Shown: positions 7,871 to 15,943, numbered from the stretch's first letter. The stretch is 64,000 bases of DNA from Solirubrobacteraceae bacterium (GCA_025449845.1 JANWIP010000006.1:109426-173425), one strand, 5' to 3'. Numbers and translations: made by a program. The notes: generated by a model from the letters alone, not told the origin.

Positions 7871-8779
7871 GTGCTGACGGTCGAGGACGTAACCGAACGG
7901 ATCGAGCGCGCTTACGCTCGCCAGCTCGATGGGGCCTTCAAGCGCTGGTACACAGGTGTGATTCGAACGATGAAACCAACGTTCAGCGGTGCGCCTGCGG
8001 GAATCGGTGCAAGCAACGCCCCACAGGCCCGAACCCCAGCCCTGCTCGAGCGCCTGGGGCTGCCTTTGCGCCTGCACGAGCGCTATGGCAAGCAGTGCGT
8101 GGTGGCTTATGACGAGTTCCAGGACGTGGTCAGGATCCCCGGTGTCGCCGCGACCTTCCGCTCCGAGCTGGAGCAGCACGGCACCGCGGCCGCGTACATC
8201 TTCTCCGGCTCCCATCCGGGGCTGATGCGCGATACCTTTGCCGACCGCCGCTACGCGTTCTTCGCCCAGGCCGCCGCGGTACCGCTCCACGAGCTGCCTG
8301 CCGACGCGCTGGAGCAGTTCATCTCAAACCGCTTCACGGCCGGGGGCCGCGACCCCGGAGAGGGATTGGGACCACTCCTCGACCTGGCGCGCGGACACCC
8401 CCAACGTGCCATGCAGCTCGCCCACCATCTCTATATGCACACTCCCAAGGGCGCGCGGGCGGATACCGACAACTGGACAGCCACCCTGCGAGCCACGTTC
8501 ACCGAGACCGGCGAGGAGGTCCATACCGCCTGGCAGAGCTTCTCGACCATCCAGCAGCGAATAGTGAGCGTGATCGCCAGTGGCTCGATCAAGCTCAACA
8601 GCGCGGAAGCAGCTCGCCGCTTTGGCCTACCCAAGAGTGGAAGCAATACCAGCAAGGCCGTCGCCGAGCTGGAGCGGGATGGCCACATTCTCCCCACCGA
8701 CGGCTCTGTAACGGGCTGGCGTCTCACCGACCCCTTGTTCGACCTGTGGCTACGCAACGGGCGCTGCTGGCCGGACTAG
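7871..8779 (+). pseudogene. 5'-truncated AAA-family ATPase lacking its P-loop
   Basis: The 302-residue frame matches the middle and end of the archaeal-type AAA ATPases common in actinobacteria. It has a Walker B (CVVAYDEFQDVVRIPG, near residue 82), a sensor-like AYIFSGSHPGLM, and a C-terminal winged-helix part (RIVSVIASGSIKLN then GSNTSKAVAELERDGHI). The N-terminal ~60-80 residues with the Walker A motif are missing. Upstream the frame is open only to 7835 and encodes nothing P-loop-like. Without the nucleotide-binding loop it should not hydrolyse ATP, so it is treated as a remnant, though the wHTH part could still bind DNA. Confidence 0.7.
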
Positions 8780-8785
8780 CAGGCC

Positions 8786-10492
8786 CTACAGGCTTCGCTC
8801 CCGGCCGACCGAGACAGATGCGCTCAACAGTCCAAGGCTCGACAACCGCAGGCTGGCAGGCCCGAGGAGCGGCAGGAGCGCGTTGAGCACGCCGTAACGA
8901 TCGGCGTGCAGGCGAGCGATGGTCCGCCAGCCGCCGGTGCGTGCGCGGCGTTCCAGTTGGACGGGCTGGGCAGGGTGGCCTGGCAGCGCCCAGAGACGGA
9001 CGCGTCGACGATCCACTCGCAGCGGGTCGAAGGGGAAGGTGAAGCCGTGTAGGAAAGGCTTGGGACGCGCGAGGGCTGGTTCCGAGCGCCCGTTCAGCAC
9101 CCCGGCGAAGTAGAGGCCCGCGGGACGCGCCAGCTCCACGCTGGCGCCGCTGGGACTGGTGAGGCGCAAAGCCGGGTAAGGGTCGATCAGGAACTCCCAG
9201 TCGACGAGTCCAACGCCGGCCACCCAGAGGCGGTGCAGGGCGCGGGAGACCCAAGGCGCCTGTAGGCGCGCAGGCACACCAGTGGGGGACTGGGGCGCGC
9301 TCTGCCAGTTGAGCTCGGTGACCCACAGCGGCTTGGGGCCGAGCGGCAGCACCGTGCCCAGGCGTTCGGCTCGATGGAGGAGCTCTGTGAGCTTGGCGAT
9401 ATCCGCGATCGAGGCGTCGAGCGCGGAGACGGCGGGGGTGTCGGGATTGAACACCGAAAGGGGATGAAACGCCAGGATGTTCAGGTGTGGCGGCTGCGCG
9501 CAGCCGGGGGGCCGGGAGTGCATAGAGCGCCCGGACCGCATGGAGCGCCGGGAGTACATGGAGCGCCCGGGGTGAGCCAGGTGGGCGATAGGGGCCGCGC
9601 GGACAGACGTCTGCAGGCAGAGCATCTCCCTCAGGAACGGCACCGGCGCCATCGCCCCCTCGCCTTCGCGTTCGCCCTCCGGAGCGATGCCCGCGGCGAT
9701 CACCGTATCCGTCGGCTGAACCGACTTGACACCGGCGTAGAAGGCATTGAGCATCTGCCGGTAGAGCAGCGGCGAGAAGGCGCTCCAGCGCCGCCCGAGC
9801 GCGATCCACTGTGGCTCGAGATAGCGGGGGAGATTGGGCTCATTCCAGGCCTGGAAGAGACGCACGCGCGGCAGTAGGCGCCCAGGCGCAAGCGGGTCCG
9901 GGAAGGCGCCGTCGTAGCGGCGAGCAAGCGCCTCTGCGAAGTCATGCAGAGCCGCTGGGCTTGGCGCCCAGCTGCCGGGGTAGGCGTCGGGCCAGCGGTG
10001 CGGCGCCTCGGCGAAGTCGGGCGCGTGGGAGACCACGAGCAGTGGCTGGAGCCCCGCGGCGACTGCGCTGTGGACGGCTGCGTCAATGCGGGTGAAGCTG
10101 TAGCCCGGACTGGCGGGATCGCTCGCCTGGAAGCCTGTGGGCGCGACAGCGGGCGCGATATCCCGCCAGTTGACCGGGATGCGCACGACGGCGGCCGCGG
10201 CGGCGCGCGCCTTGGCCATGGCGAGCGCGCGAATCGCTGGGTCTTCACTGAGCATCAGCCCACCATCGGACACCCCTCGCTCGAGCCCCGCGCGTGGAAA
10301 GGGTCCGAAGAGCAGCGCGTGATCCTGGGCGCGCGCCAGCGCATGAGGTGTATGCGGTGCAGCGGGGCCGGGCGCGGGCTGAAAGCCGTAAGGCCGCGGC
10401 GGCCCATCGGGACCGCTGCGCGAGGGCTGAGGCAGCACGGCCGGAGGCTGCAGCCAGGCGACGGCCAGCGTCAGCGCGACGCGTGCCAACAT
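8786..10492 (-). CDS. Secreted glycoside hydrolase, (beta/alpha)8 clan A type
   Basis: The 568-residue protein begins with a short hydrophobic segment that could be a signal peptide. The catalytic fold shows RIPVNWRDIAP, LQPLLVVSHAP, the acid/base motif FQAWNEPN (near residue 217) and a likely nucleophile in LWVTELNWQS (near residue 394), as in GH5/GH39-like retaining enzymes. A low-complexity insertion made of three 18-bp repeats (9518-9573, encoding RSM-containing units) interrupts the domain. It starts 5 bp after the stop of an upstream secreted protein, so the two are co-transcribed. Substrate unknown. Confidence 0.75.
   Translation of the reverse strand: MLARVALTLAVAWLQPPAVLPQPSRSGPDGPPRPYGFQPAPGPAAPHTPHALARAQDHALLFGPFPRAGLERGVSDGGLMLSEDPAIRALAMAKARAAAAAVVRIPVNWRDIAPAVAPTGFQASDPASPGYSFTRIDAAVHSAVAAGLQPLLVVSHAPDFAEAPHRWPDAYPGSWAPSPAALHDFAEALARRYDGAFPDPLAPGRLLPRVRLFQAWNEPNLPRYLEPQWIALGRRWSAFSPLLYRQMLNAFYAGVKSVQPTDTVIAAGIAPEGEREGEGAMAPVPFLREMLCLQTSVRAAPIAHLAHPGRSMYSRRSMRSGRSMHSRPPGCAQPPHLNILAFHPLSVFNPDTPAVSALDASIADIAKLTELLHRAERLGTVLPLGPKPLWVTELNWQSAPQSPTGVPARLQAPWVSRALHRLWVAGVGLVDWEFLIDPYPALRLTSPSGASVELARPAGLYFAGVLNGRSEPALARPKPFLHGFTFPFDPLRVDRRRVRLWALPGHPAQPVQLERRARTGGWRTIARLHADRYGVLNALLPLLGPASLRLSSLGLLSASVSVGRERSL
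9518..9573. repeat. 18-bp tandem repeat inside the glycosidase gene
   Basis: Three units with CAT at 9521, 9539 and 9557 repeat with an 18-bp period and encode six-residue units of the type RSMxSR. The insertion lies between the acid/base and nucleophile motifs and keeps the frame. Confidence 0.7.
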
Positions 10493-10497
10493 GACTG

Positions 10498-11592
10498 TCA
10501 GCGGTGCAGCGTGACGGGGCGCTGTTCGAGCGTCAGCTTGGCGCCGCTGGTGCTGAGCAAGGTAGTGACGAGCACCGCCTTGACGCGCCCAGCGTGCTTG
10601 AGCTTGCGACGGCCTAGTGAGGTGGCGTGCAGCACGACCGATACCGTGCCGGCCGCCGCAGCCTTGGCAGAGCCCCTGGCCAGCAGCAGCGCCGCAGGCT
10701 TCTTATGCTTGTGACGAGCGTGCTTGGAGGCGGCAAACGCTGGCAGCGTGCCCCCTTGCTGGTAGAGGTCCTGGATGACAGTGCCGGGCTGGTTGATGGT
10801 GACGTGGTTGATCCAGCCGGAGGTAAGCAGCTTGTGGATAGTGGTATGCAGCAGCCGCGCAAGCGAGCCCAGGAGCGCGGGCGGTGCGGGCGGCACCGGC
10901 GGCGGCGGAGGCACCGGGCAGGCACCGACGGGCCGGTCGTTCTCGCTGGAGTAGGTGAAGGTGGCGCCACCAGCGAGCGGCGTCTGCAGGGACTCCGTTG
11001 CCCACACCGTCTGCCCGAACGCGAGCGGCGCGAGGAAGGCACCGGCGTAGGCGGTGCCGGAGAGCACCGTCACCTGCGCCTGGCCGGAGCTGACCTGATG
11101 CAGGCTCGTGTGACCGTAAGGATCGGTGTTCACCACGAGCGAGTAGTAACCGCCTTCGACGATCTGCCCCGCGGAGCGCTGTCCAGAGAAGTTGACGGAA
11201 CCCGCGCAGACGGTGGGATCGATCGAAGGCTGGCCGTCATAGACGACGGAGCCGACGACGGTGCCGATGGGCGACTCCATCGTCACGACGTCACCTACCT
11301 GCGGAACCTGTGAGAGCCAGACGCCTTCATTGCCGGTGTCGCGCGCCACGGGGATGCCACCGCGCACGATCGTTACGGCCAGCGAAGCGTTCGGATGCAC
11401 ATGCGCGCTGGTGTGGGCGATCCCGTATTCGGGCTGCGTGCTCTCGCCCTCGACGATCGAAAGGGAGTATTCAGGCCCCTGGGGGCCGGAGTTGGCCACG
11501 GCGGGCGCGGCGGGAACCACAAAGGCGCCGAGCGCCAGCAGCATCAGGCATTTGCGGGCAAAGGCGAATGGACGACCATCTGTCGAAGGCAT
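10498..11592 (-). CDS. Secreted protein of unknown function with basic segment
   Basis: With ATG 11592 there are 364 residues (a TTG at 11610 would add six). A signal peptide is clear (CLMLLALGAFVVPAAPAVA). The mature part has beta-rich, Gly/Thr-rich sequence, a poly-Pro stretch (PVPPPPPVPPAPP, near residue 247), a basic KHARHKHKK segment near residue 298 and a final beta-rich ~60 residues. I do not recognise a family. It is followed 5 bp later by the secreted glycosidase, suggesting that both act outside the cell on the same polymer or surface. Confidence 0.6.
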   Translation of the reverse strand: MPSTDGRPFAFARKCLMLLALGAFVVPAAPAVANSGPQGPEYSLSIVEGESTQPEYGIAHTSAHVHPNASLAVTIVRGGIPVARDTGNEGVWLSQVPQVGDVVTMESPIGTVVGSVVYDGQPSIDPTVCAGSVNFSGQRSAGQIVEGGYYSLVVNTDPYGHTSLHQVSSGQAQVTVLSGTAYAGAFLAPLAFGQTVWATESLQTPLAGGATFTYSSENDRPVGACPVPPPPPVPPAPPALLGSLARLLHTTIHKLLTSGWINHVTINQPGTVIQDLYQQGGTLPAFAASKHARHKHKKPAALLLARGSAKAAAAGTVSVVLHATSLGRRKLKHAGRVKAVLVTTLLSTSGAKLTLEQRPVTLHR

Positions 11593-11634
11593 GGCAGGGT
11601 GATCGTTCAACCAGCCAAAACATTTAGCCTTGGG

Positions 11635-11702
11635 AAAAAAGTTGGACGCTAAGCGTCGCTGAGCGGCTTGCTACGACAGGCCGGGCGCTTCAGCCCCCGG
11701 CC
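11635..11702 (-). terminator. Candidate terminator of the MoeZ-CysO operon
   Basis: On the minus strand a 7-bp GC stem (GGCCGGG/CCCGGCC, 11702-11679) overlaps the CysO stop. It is followed by a short palindrome GACGCT-T-AGCGTC (11657-11645) and then a run of six T (11640-11635). Together these look like a tandem terminator. Confidence 0.5.
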
Positions 11703-11962
11703 ATGGCCGGGAGGATGACCAGGGTGTCGCTGTCGCCAACGGCGGTCTCGAGTCCTTCGAGCACGCGCACGTCCTCGTCGTTGAGGTAGACGTTGACGTA
11801 GCGATTGAGCTGACCCTCCGCCGAGAACAGCTGGCTCTCGGTGGCGGGATGGCTGGAGGCCAGGTCGCGCAGGATCTCACCGACGTTGCCGCCGCTGGCG
11901 TTGACCTCACGCTCGCCGCCTACGGAAGCGCGCAGCACCGGGGGAATCTTGATGGTCGCCAT
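11690..11962 (-). CDS. cysO: ThiS/MoaD-family sulfur carrier protein, CysO-like
   Basis: The 90-residue ubiquitin-like protein ends in Ala-Gly-Gly (LPAMAGG), the diglycine that is adenylated and thiocarboxylated in this family. The N-terminus MATIKIPPVLRASVGGEREV and the segment RYVNVYLNDEDVRVLEGLETAVGDSDTLVI resemble mycobacterial CysO rather than MoaD or ThiS. It would carry sulfur to the cysteine synthase at 4991-5962; the JAMM protease at 4530-4943 would release cysteine from it. It starts 14 bp after the stop of the activating enzyme, so the two form an operon. Confidence 0.85.
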   Translation of the reverse strand: MATIKIPPVLRASVGGEREVNASGGNVGEILRDLASSHPATESQLFSAEGQLNRYVNVYLNDEDVRVLEGLETAVGDSDTLVILPAMAGG

Positions 11963-11976
11963 ATCGGTCGCGGAGA

Positions 11977-13158
11977 CTACCCGGCTGCGGCGCAGAACGC
12001 CTCGTAGTCGGGGAACACCCCCATCTCCTCGTCGGAGATGGAATCGGGTGGGCGTGAGCAGATCGGACAGTCGGGGTCGCGGCGCACCTTGACCTCGCTC
12101 AGCGTCGCGGCCAGCGCGTCATACAGCAGCAGGCGCCCAATCGCGGGATCGCCGATGCCGAGGATCAGCTTGACGACCTCCGTGGCCTGCAGCAGCCCCA
12201 TCGTCCCCGGCAGAACACCGAGCACCCCGTTGGCTCCGCAGGAGGGCGCCAGCTCTGCCGGCGGCGGCTGCGGGAAGAGGCAGCGGTAGCAGGGTCCGTC
12301 GTAGGGCTTGAAGATCGACAGCTGACCATCGAAGCCGAGAATCGAGGCGGAGACCACCGGGATCTGTAGGCGCACGCTGGCGTCGTTGAGCAGATAGCGC
12401 GTGGGGAAGTTGTCCACGCCGTCAACGATGATGTCCCAGCCCGTGATCGTCTCCATAATGTTCTCGGCGTTCAGGCGGAGGGGGTACTTGACGACCTGCA
12501 CATCGGGGTTGAGCGCATGGATCGTCTCCTCGGCGCTGTCCACCTTGGGGATGCCGATGCGTGCCGTGGTGTGGATCACCTGACGCTGCAAGTTGGAGAG
12601 GTCGACCTCGTCGTCATCGACAATCCCGAGCGTCCCCACGCCGGCGGCGGCTAGATAGAGCGCCGTCGGCGAGCCGAGCCCGCCGGCCCCCAGCAGCAGC
12701 ACCTTGGCATCGAGCAGCTTGACCTGCCCCTCGACCCCTACCTCTCCCATCAGCAGATGCCGTGAGTAGCGCTCACGCTGCTCAGCGCTGAGCGCGCGCG
12801 GCACCTCAACCTCATAGCCGCGGTCCTTCCAAAGCGTGATGCCTCCTGTCATCGAAGCCACATCGCTGTAGCCGAGATCCTCGACCAGCGTGCGCGCCGC
12901 CCAGGCCGAGCGGTTCCCCGACTGGCAGTACAGGACGACGTGGGCGTCGCGATCGGGCACGGCGGCCTCGATGCGTGTCTCCAGATAGCTCTTGGGCACG
13001 TGCTTGGAGCCGGGAATGTGCCCAGCGGCGAACTCCTCGACCTCGCGCACGTCGATGAGGGCGATGCCCTCGCCGATCAGCTCGTGCACGACACCTGGAT
13101 CGATCTCCTCGATCTGGTTCTTCACCTGGCGGAGAAGCTCCGCGCCGGAGGGGCTCAT
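11977..13158 (-). CDS. Adenylyltransferase/sulfurtransferase, rhodanese-ThiF fusion (MoeZ-like)
   Basis: The 393-residue protein has an N-terminal rhodanese domain (IDVREVEEFAAGHIPGS; active-site loop YCQSGNRS near residue 79). A ThiF/MoeB domain follows, with nucleotide loop LLLGAGGLGSP, the Arg/Asp segment DDDEVDLSNLQRQ, a GVDNFPTRYLLND motif and zinc cysteines CYRC and CPIC. It should adenylate and thiocarboxylate the CysO C-terminus. Mycobacterial MoeZ has the reverse order, with rhodanese last, so this is a permuted fusion. The ATG at 13158 has an AGGAG site. Its promoter shares a 20-bp element with the cysteine synthase promoter. Confidence 0.87.
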   Translation of the reverse strand: MSPSGAELLRQVKNQIEEIDPGVVHELIGEGIALIDVREVEEFAAGHIPGSKHVPKSYLETRIEAAVPDRDAHVVLYCQSGNRSAWAARTLVEDLGYSDVASMTGGITLWKDRGYEVEVPRALSAEQRERYSRHLLMGEVGVEGQVKLLDAKVLLLGAGGLGSPTALYLAAAGVGTLGIVDDDEVDLSNLQRQVIHTTARIGIPKVDSAEETIHALNPDVQVVKYPLRLNAENIMETITGWDIIVDGVDNFPTRYLLNDASVRLQIPVVSASILGFDGQLSIFKPYDGPCYRCLFPQPPPAELAPSCGANGVLGVLPGTMGLLQATEVVKLILGIGDPAIGRLLLYDALAATLSEVKVRRDPDCPICSRPPDSISDEEMGVFPDYEAFCAAAG

Positions 13159-13194
13159 CTCAAAACTCCTAAACCTCGGTCGGCTTTCATGGGA

Positions 13195-13214
13195 ACTTCA
13201 TAAAGTATAGCGGG
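13195..13214 (-). promoter_or_regulatory. -10 region of the MoeZ-CysO operon, shared with the cysteine synthase operon
   Basis: CCCGC-TATACT-TTATGAAGT on the minus strand matches 5983-5964 at 17/20 positions; all three differences are transitions. No good -35 is visible, suggesting an activator-dependent or extended -10 promoter. Confidence 0.55.
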
Positions 13215-13257
13215 TTGGGGCCCTAGCCGACCTACTGCTAGGCACACCGGCAGGTGC

Positions 13258-13464
13258 TTACCCAGTGACCTCATCGAATAGCTCCCACCCGCGTTTGCTG
13301 GTGCTCCCCAAGCGCTTTTGGGCTGCCCTCTCCGCACGGTGCATATCGATGTGCTCCGTTATCGCCATCCTGGCAATCGTGGACACCGAGGCGTCCTTCG
13401 CCACCGCGAGCGCCTTGAGCGCTCTTGCCTGCTCGTCTGGAATCCGCACGCTCACCGCTGTCAT
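13258..13464 (-). CDS. Small ribbon-helix-helix DNA-binding protein
   Basis: The 68-residue frame starts after a good AAAGGAG site and reads MTAVSVRIPDEQARALKALAVAKDAS, a typical RHH N-terminal strand and first helix, then ARMAITEHIDMHRAERAAQKR. Such proteins are antitoxins or small repressors. No toxin frame follows or precedes it, so if it was part of a toxin-antitoxin pair the partner is lost. It diverges from the XRE gene at 13655. Confidence 0.68.
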   Translation of the reverse strand: MTAVSVRIPDEQARALKALAVAKDASVSTIARMAITEHIDMHRAERAAQKRLGSTSKRGWELFDEVTG

Positions 13465-13654
13465 GGCTGTCGCTCCTTTGTATGTAGCTATCGCTGAACT
13501 CAAACTCTTGATCTTTGGGCTGCCCCTGAAGGAGGACGATCGCCCGTGGTGCCGAAGCAAACACCATCATACAGGTGGTTTAGTATGCGCACAAGAACAC
13601 CTGGATACTTTCGGCCGCTCTTTACGGACTGTACTTAATCACGCGAACTAAACA

Positions 13655-13915
13655 ATGTTAGATGTCATGCTCGCTTCAACCCAAACCCTGGCGTCGGTCA
13701 TCCGACAGCTGCGCCTGAAGCGCGGAACCACCCAGGAAGAATTGGCGTTCGACTCCAACGTGACCGTGTCTGCCCTGTCCCGGATCGAACGCGGTCTGAG
13801 CAGTCCCGTGTTCACAACCCTCGTGAAGCTGGCGGATGCCCTCGATGTCACCCCCGCCGAACTGGTCGCCGCCGCCGAAGAGGTTGGTGCGCCTCGCTCC
13901 GACAAGGATGCCTGA
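13655..13915 (+). CDS. XRE-family helix-turn-helix protein, copy 1
   Basis: The 86-residue protein is a single HTH_3 (Cro/C1) domain: IRQLRLKRGTTQEELAFDSNVTVSALSRIERGLSSPVFTTLVKLADAL. The ATG at 13655 and an in-frame ATG at 13667 are both possible starts. No ligand or partner domain is present. Its nearest relative in the window is the gene 104 bp downstream, so the pair arose by tandem duplication. Target unknown. Confidence 0.75.
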   Translation: MLDVMLASTQTLASVIRQLRLKRGTTQEELAFDSNVTVSALSRIERGLSSPVFTTLVKLADALDVTPAELVAAAEEVGAPRSDKDA

Positions 13916-14019
13916 GGCCCACCTTGCCTGCTTTTCACTACCGGCACTAGTCCACCGAATGTAAAGCACAGGTCGCCGAGCCTCTGGCGCGGATTGTCTG
14001 AGCGACGGAGACTTCTGGC

Positions 14020-14265
14020 ATGACCACACCCGATCAGGCCCTGGCGTCGACCGTCGGTCGCCTGCGCTTGGAGCGTGGGATGACCCAAGAGGCACTAGCG
14101 TTCAAAGCAGATGTCGCCGTGGCCACCCTCCGTCGCATCGAACGGGGGCGGAGCAATCCAAAGTGGCCCACGCTGGTGAAGATCGCTAATGCCCTCCAAA
14201 TCACCCCTTCCGAACTCCTTGCGGCCCGCGAAGGCGTCTCGGAGTCGCGCTCCAAACGCACCTGA
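14020..14265 (+). CDS. XRE-family helix-turn-helix protein, copy 2
   Basis: The 81-residue paralogue of the preceding gene reads VGRLRLERGMTQEALAFKADVAVATLRRIERGRSNPKWPTLVKIANAL. The recognition helix differs from copy 1 (VAVATLRRIERG against VTVSALSRIERG), so the two may bind different sites. Homology also covers the first residues (QALAST against QTLASV). It precedes the SCO-like gene by 48 bp on the same strand and might regulate it; that is inference from position only. Confidence 0.75.
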   Translation: MTTPDQALASTVGRLRLERGMTQEALAFKADVAVATLRRIERGRSNPKWPTLVKIANALQITPSELLAAREGVSESRSKRT

Positions 14266-14313
14266 CAGGCAGCCAAGCCATCGGCGCCACGCGTCGGAAC
14301 CGAACCCCACCTC

Positions 14314-14970
14314 ATGCCGCGCACCCGCCTAGCGCTCTTGGCGGCCGCGGCCGTAGCCGCGCTAGGACTGACGCTGGTGCTGATCCTCGGCAGCACAGCC
14401 GGGGACTCGACACGCAACCCCACCCCCTCTCCCCTTCCCTCTAAGCCATCAGGTACCTCCCTCCCTGCGGGCTTCGACGGTGCGGCGCTCCCCCTTGGGA
14501 TTCCCGCCTCGGGATTTGTGCTGACAGACCAGCGCGGCCGGCGCGTGGCGCTGAGCGACTACCGCGGCCAGGTTGTGATCCTCGCCTTTCTGTCCGCGAG
14601 CGCCTCCGGCGCCAGCCCGCTGATCGCCCAGCAGATCCGCGGTGCCCTCGATGACCTCGGTCGTCTGGTCCCGGCGCTCGCGGTCAGCGCCGACCCCGCC
14701 GCGGACACCCCCGCGCGTGTGCGGCGCTTCCTCGCGGAAGCATCGCTGGCCGGGCGCCTTCGGTATCTCACCGGCAGCCTTGCTCAGCTGCGCTCGGTCT
14801 GGCACGCCTATCGGGTGGTGCCCATAAGCGCCGGGCGGGGCAAGTTTGACCGCTCCGCCATCGTGCTCCTGATCGACCCGCTTGGGCGCAAGCGGGTCCT
14901 GTTCGGCGTCGAACAGCTCACGCCTGAGGGGCTTGCGCATGATGTGCGACAACTGCAGGCTGGGAGATAG
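14314..14970 (+). CDS. SCO1/SenC-like thioredoxin-fold protein lacking metal ligands
   Basis: The 218-residue protein has an N-terminal membrane anchor or signal (LALLAAAAVAALGLTLVLIL) and a thioredoxin-like domain: FVLTDQRGRRVALSDYRGQVVILAFL near residues 68-93, then LAVSADPAADTP, and DRSAIVLLIDPLGRKR near the end. This is the SCO layout. The usual CxxxC after the first strand is replaced by SASASGAS and the usual His before the ILLIDP strand is Arg, so copper binding and thiol chemistry are absent. It may act as a structural partner or be decaying. A cupredoxin is encoded 0.4 kb downstream. Confidence 0.65.
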   Translation: MPRTRLALLAAAAVAALGLTLVLILGSTAGDSTRNPTPSPLPSKPSGTSLPAGFDGAALPLGIPASGFVLTDQRGRRVALSDYRGQVVILAFLSASASGASPLIAQQIRGALDDLGRLVPALAVSADPAADTPARVRRFLAEASLAGRLRYLTGSLAQLRSVWHAYRVVPISAGRGKFDRSAIVLLIDPLGRKRVLFGVEQLTPEGLAHDVRQLQAGR

Positions 14971-15070
14971 CAGGGTCTGCGAGAGGAGCAGCCTCGCCCT
15001 CACCGGGTTTGGCCAGGTTTCGGCGGGGTAGTTAGCTGGCTGACCGCAGGACACCCGAACGGAGGACGTC

Positions 15071-15217
15071 ATGGACCTGCTTCTGCTTCTGATCATCGCT
15101 TTGATCGTTTTGAGCCTCGCGGGGGGCGCTTTTATCAGCCCGCTCGTACTGCTGCTACTGATAGTTGTCCTGGTGCTGTTCATGGGTCCCTATCGCGGAC
15201 GACGGAGCCGCATCTGA
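15071..15217 (+). CDS. Small two-helix membrane protein, 48 residues
   Basis: A frame too short for most gene finders starts at an ATG 7 nt after a GGAGG site. It reads MDLLLLLIIALIVLSLAGGAF, then a Pro-containing turn, a second hydrophobic segment (LVLLLLIVVLVLFMG) and a basic tail YRGRRSRI. The hydrophobic hairpin resembles DUF3309-type mini-proteins. It lies between the SCO-like and cupredoxin genes on the same strand. Function unknown. Confidence 0.6.
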   Translation: MDLLLLLIIALIVLSLAGGAFISPLVLLLLIVVLVLFMGPYRGRRSRI

Positions 15218-15379
15218 CTCTGTGGCCTGATCCGGCGGACACGAACAGGGCACGAGCGAGCCGCGACTGGCCGCCGCGGGTACGATGTCCGCCCGGGACG
15301 ACAGGCATGTCCCGGCGCACCACCATTGGGATTCGACAGGCGCATCCGCCACCGACGGGGCGCCGATTGGAGGCACTTC

Positions 15380-15943
15380 ATGCAGTTGTCAAACTCGCGG
15401 CGAGCACTCATACCGCTCGTGCTCCTCGCCGCATTGCTCGCCCTGGGCGGTTCGGCCCTGGGCGCGGGCGGGAAGAAGAGCAAGGCCCCCGCAAAGGCGA
15501 AGATCACGATCAAGGGTGGGCCGTCGTTCAAGGTCAACGGCTTCATCAAGGACAGCGTGCACTTCGGGACCGCGATGGTTCCGGTGAGCTCGGGCGCCAC
15601 GGTGACGTTGACGAACGTCTCCGCGGACGAGCACACGCTGTCGATCGTCAAGCAGTCGCAGGTCCCCCACAGCCTCGCGCAGATCGAAAACTGTTCTGTG
15701 TGTGGCGAAATTGCCAAGTCACACGGCGTGAACCCGGAAGGCCCCCCTCACTCGGGTCCTCCGCCGATCCCGCTGGTGAACGTCGGCGCCGCCGGTTTTG
15801 ACACGCCCGGCGACTCGATCGTCATCGGCCCCAAGGGCCATGGCAGCCAGGTCACGTTCAAGGTCACCGCCGCCCCCGGCACGACCCTGTTCTTCATCTG
15901 CGCCATCCACCCCTGGATGCAGGGACGCTTCCTGGTCAAGTAG
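15380..15943 (+). CDS. Secreted cupredoxin (plastocyanin-like)
   Basis: The ATG at 15380 follows a GGAGG site and a signal peptide (ALIPLVLLAALLALGGSALG) gives an exported protein; total 187 residues. Type 1 copper ligands are visible: His in SADEHTLSIV and the Cys-x2-His-x2-Met-like end FFICAIHPWMQGRFLV. An extra CSVC pair (near residue 102) and a His/Pro-rich loop are unusual. It probably carries electrons or binds copper outside the membrane. Its 3' end overlaps by 8 bp the remnant C-terminal frame of the convergent secreted protein gene. Confidence 0.82.
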   Translation: MQLSNSRRALIPLVLLAALLALGGSALGAGGKKSKAPAKAKITIKGGPSFKVNGFIKDSVHFGTAMVPVSSGATVTLTNVSADEHTLSIVKQSQVPHSLAQIENCSVCGEIAKSHGVNPEGPPHSGPPPIPLVNVGAAGFDTPGDSIVIGPKGHGSQVTFKVTAAPGTTLFFICAIHPWMQGRFLVK

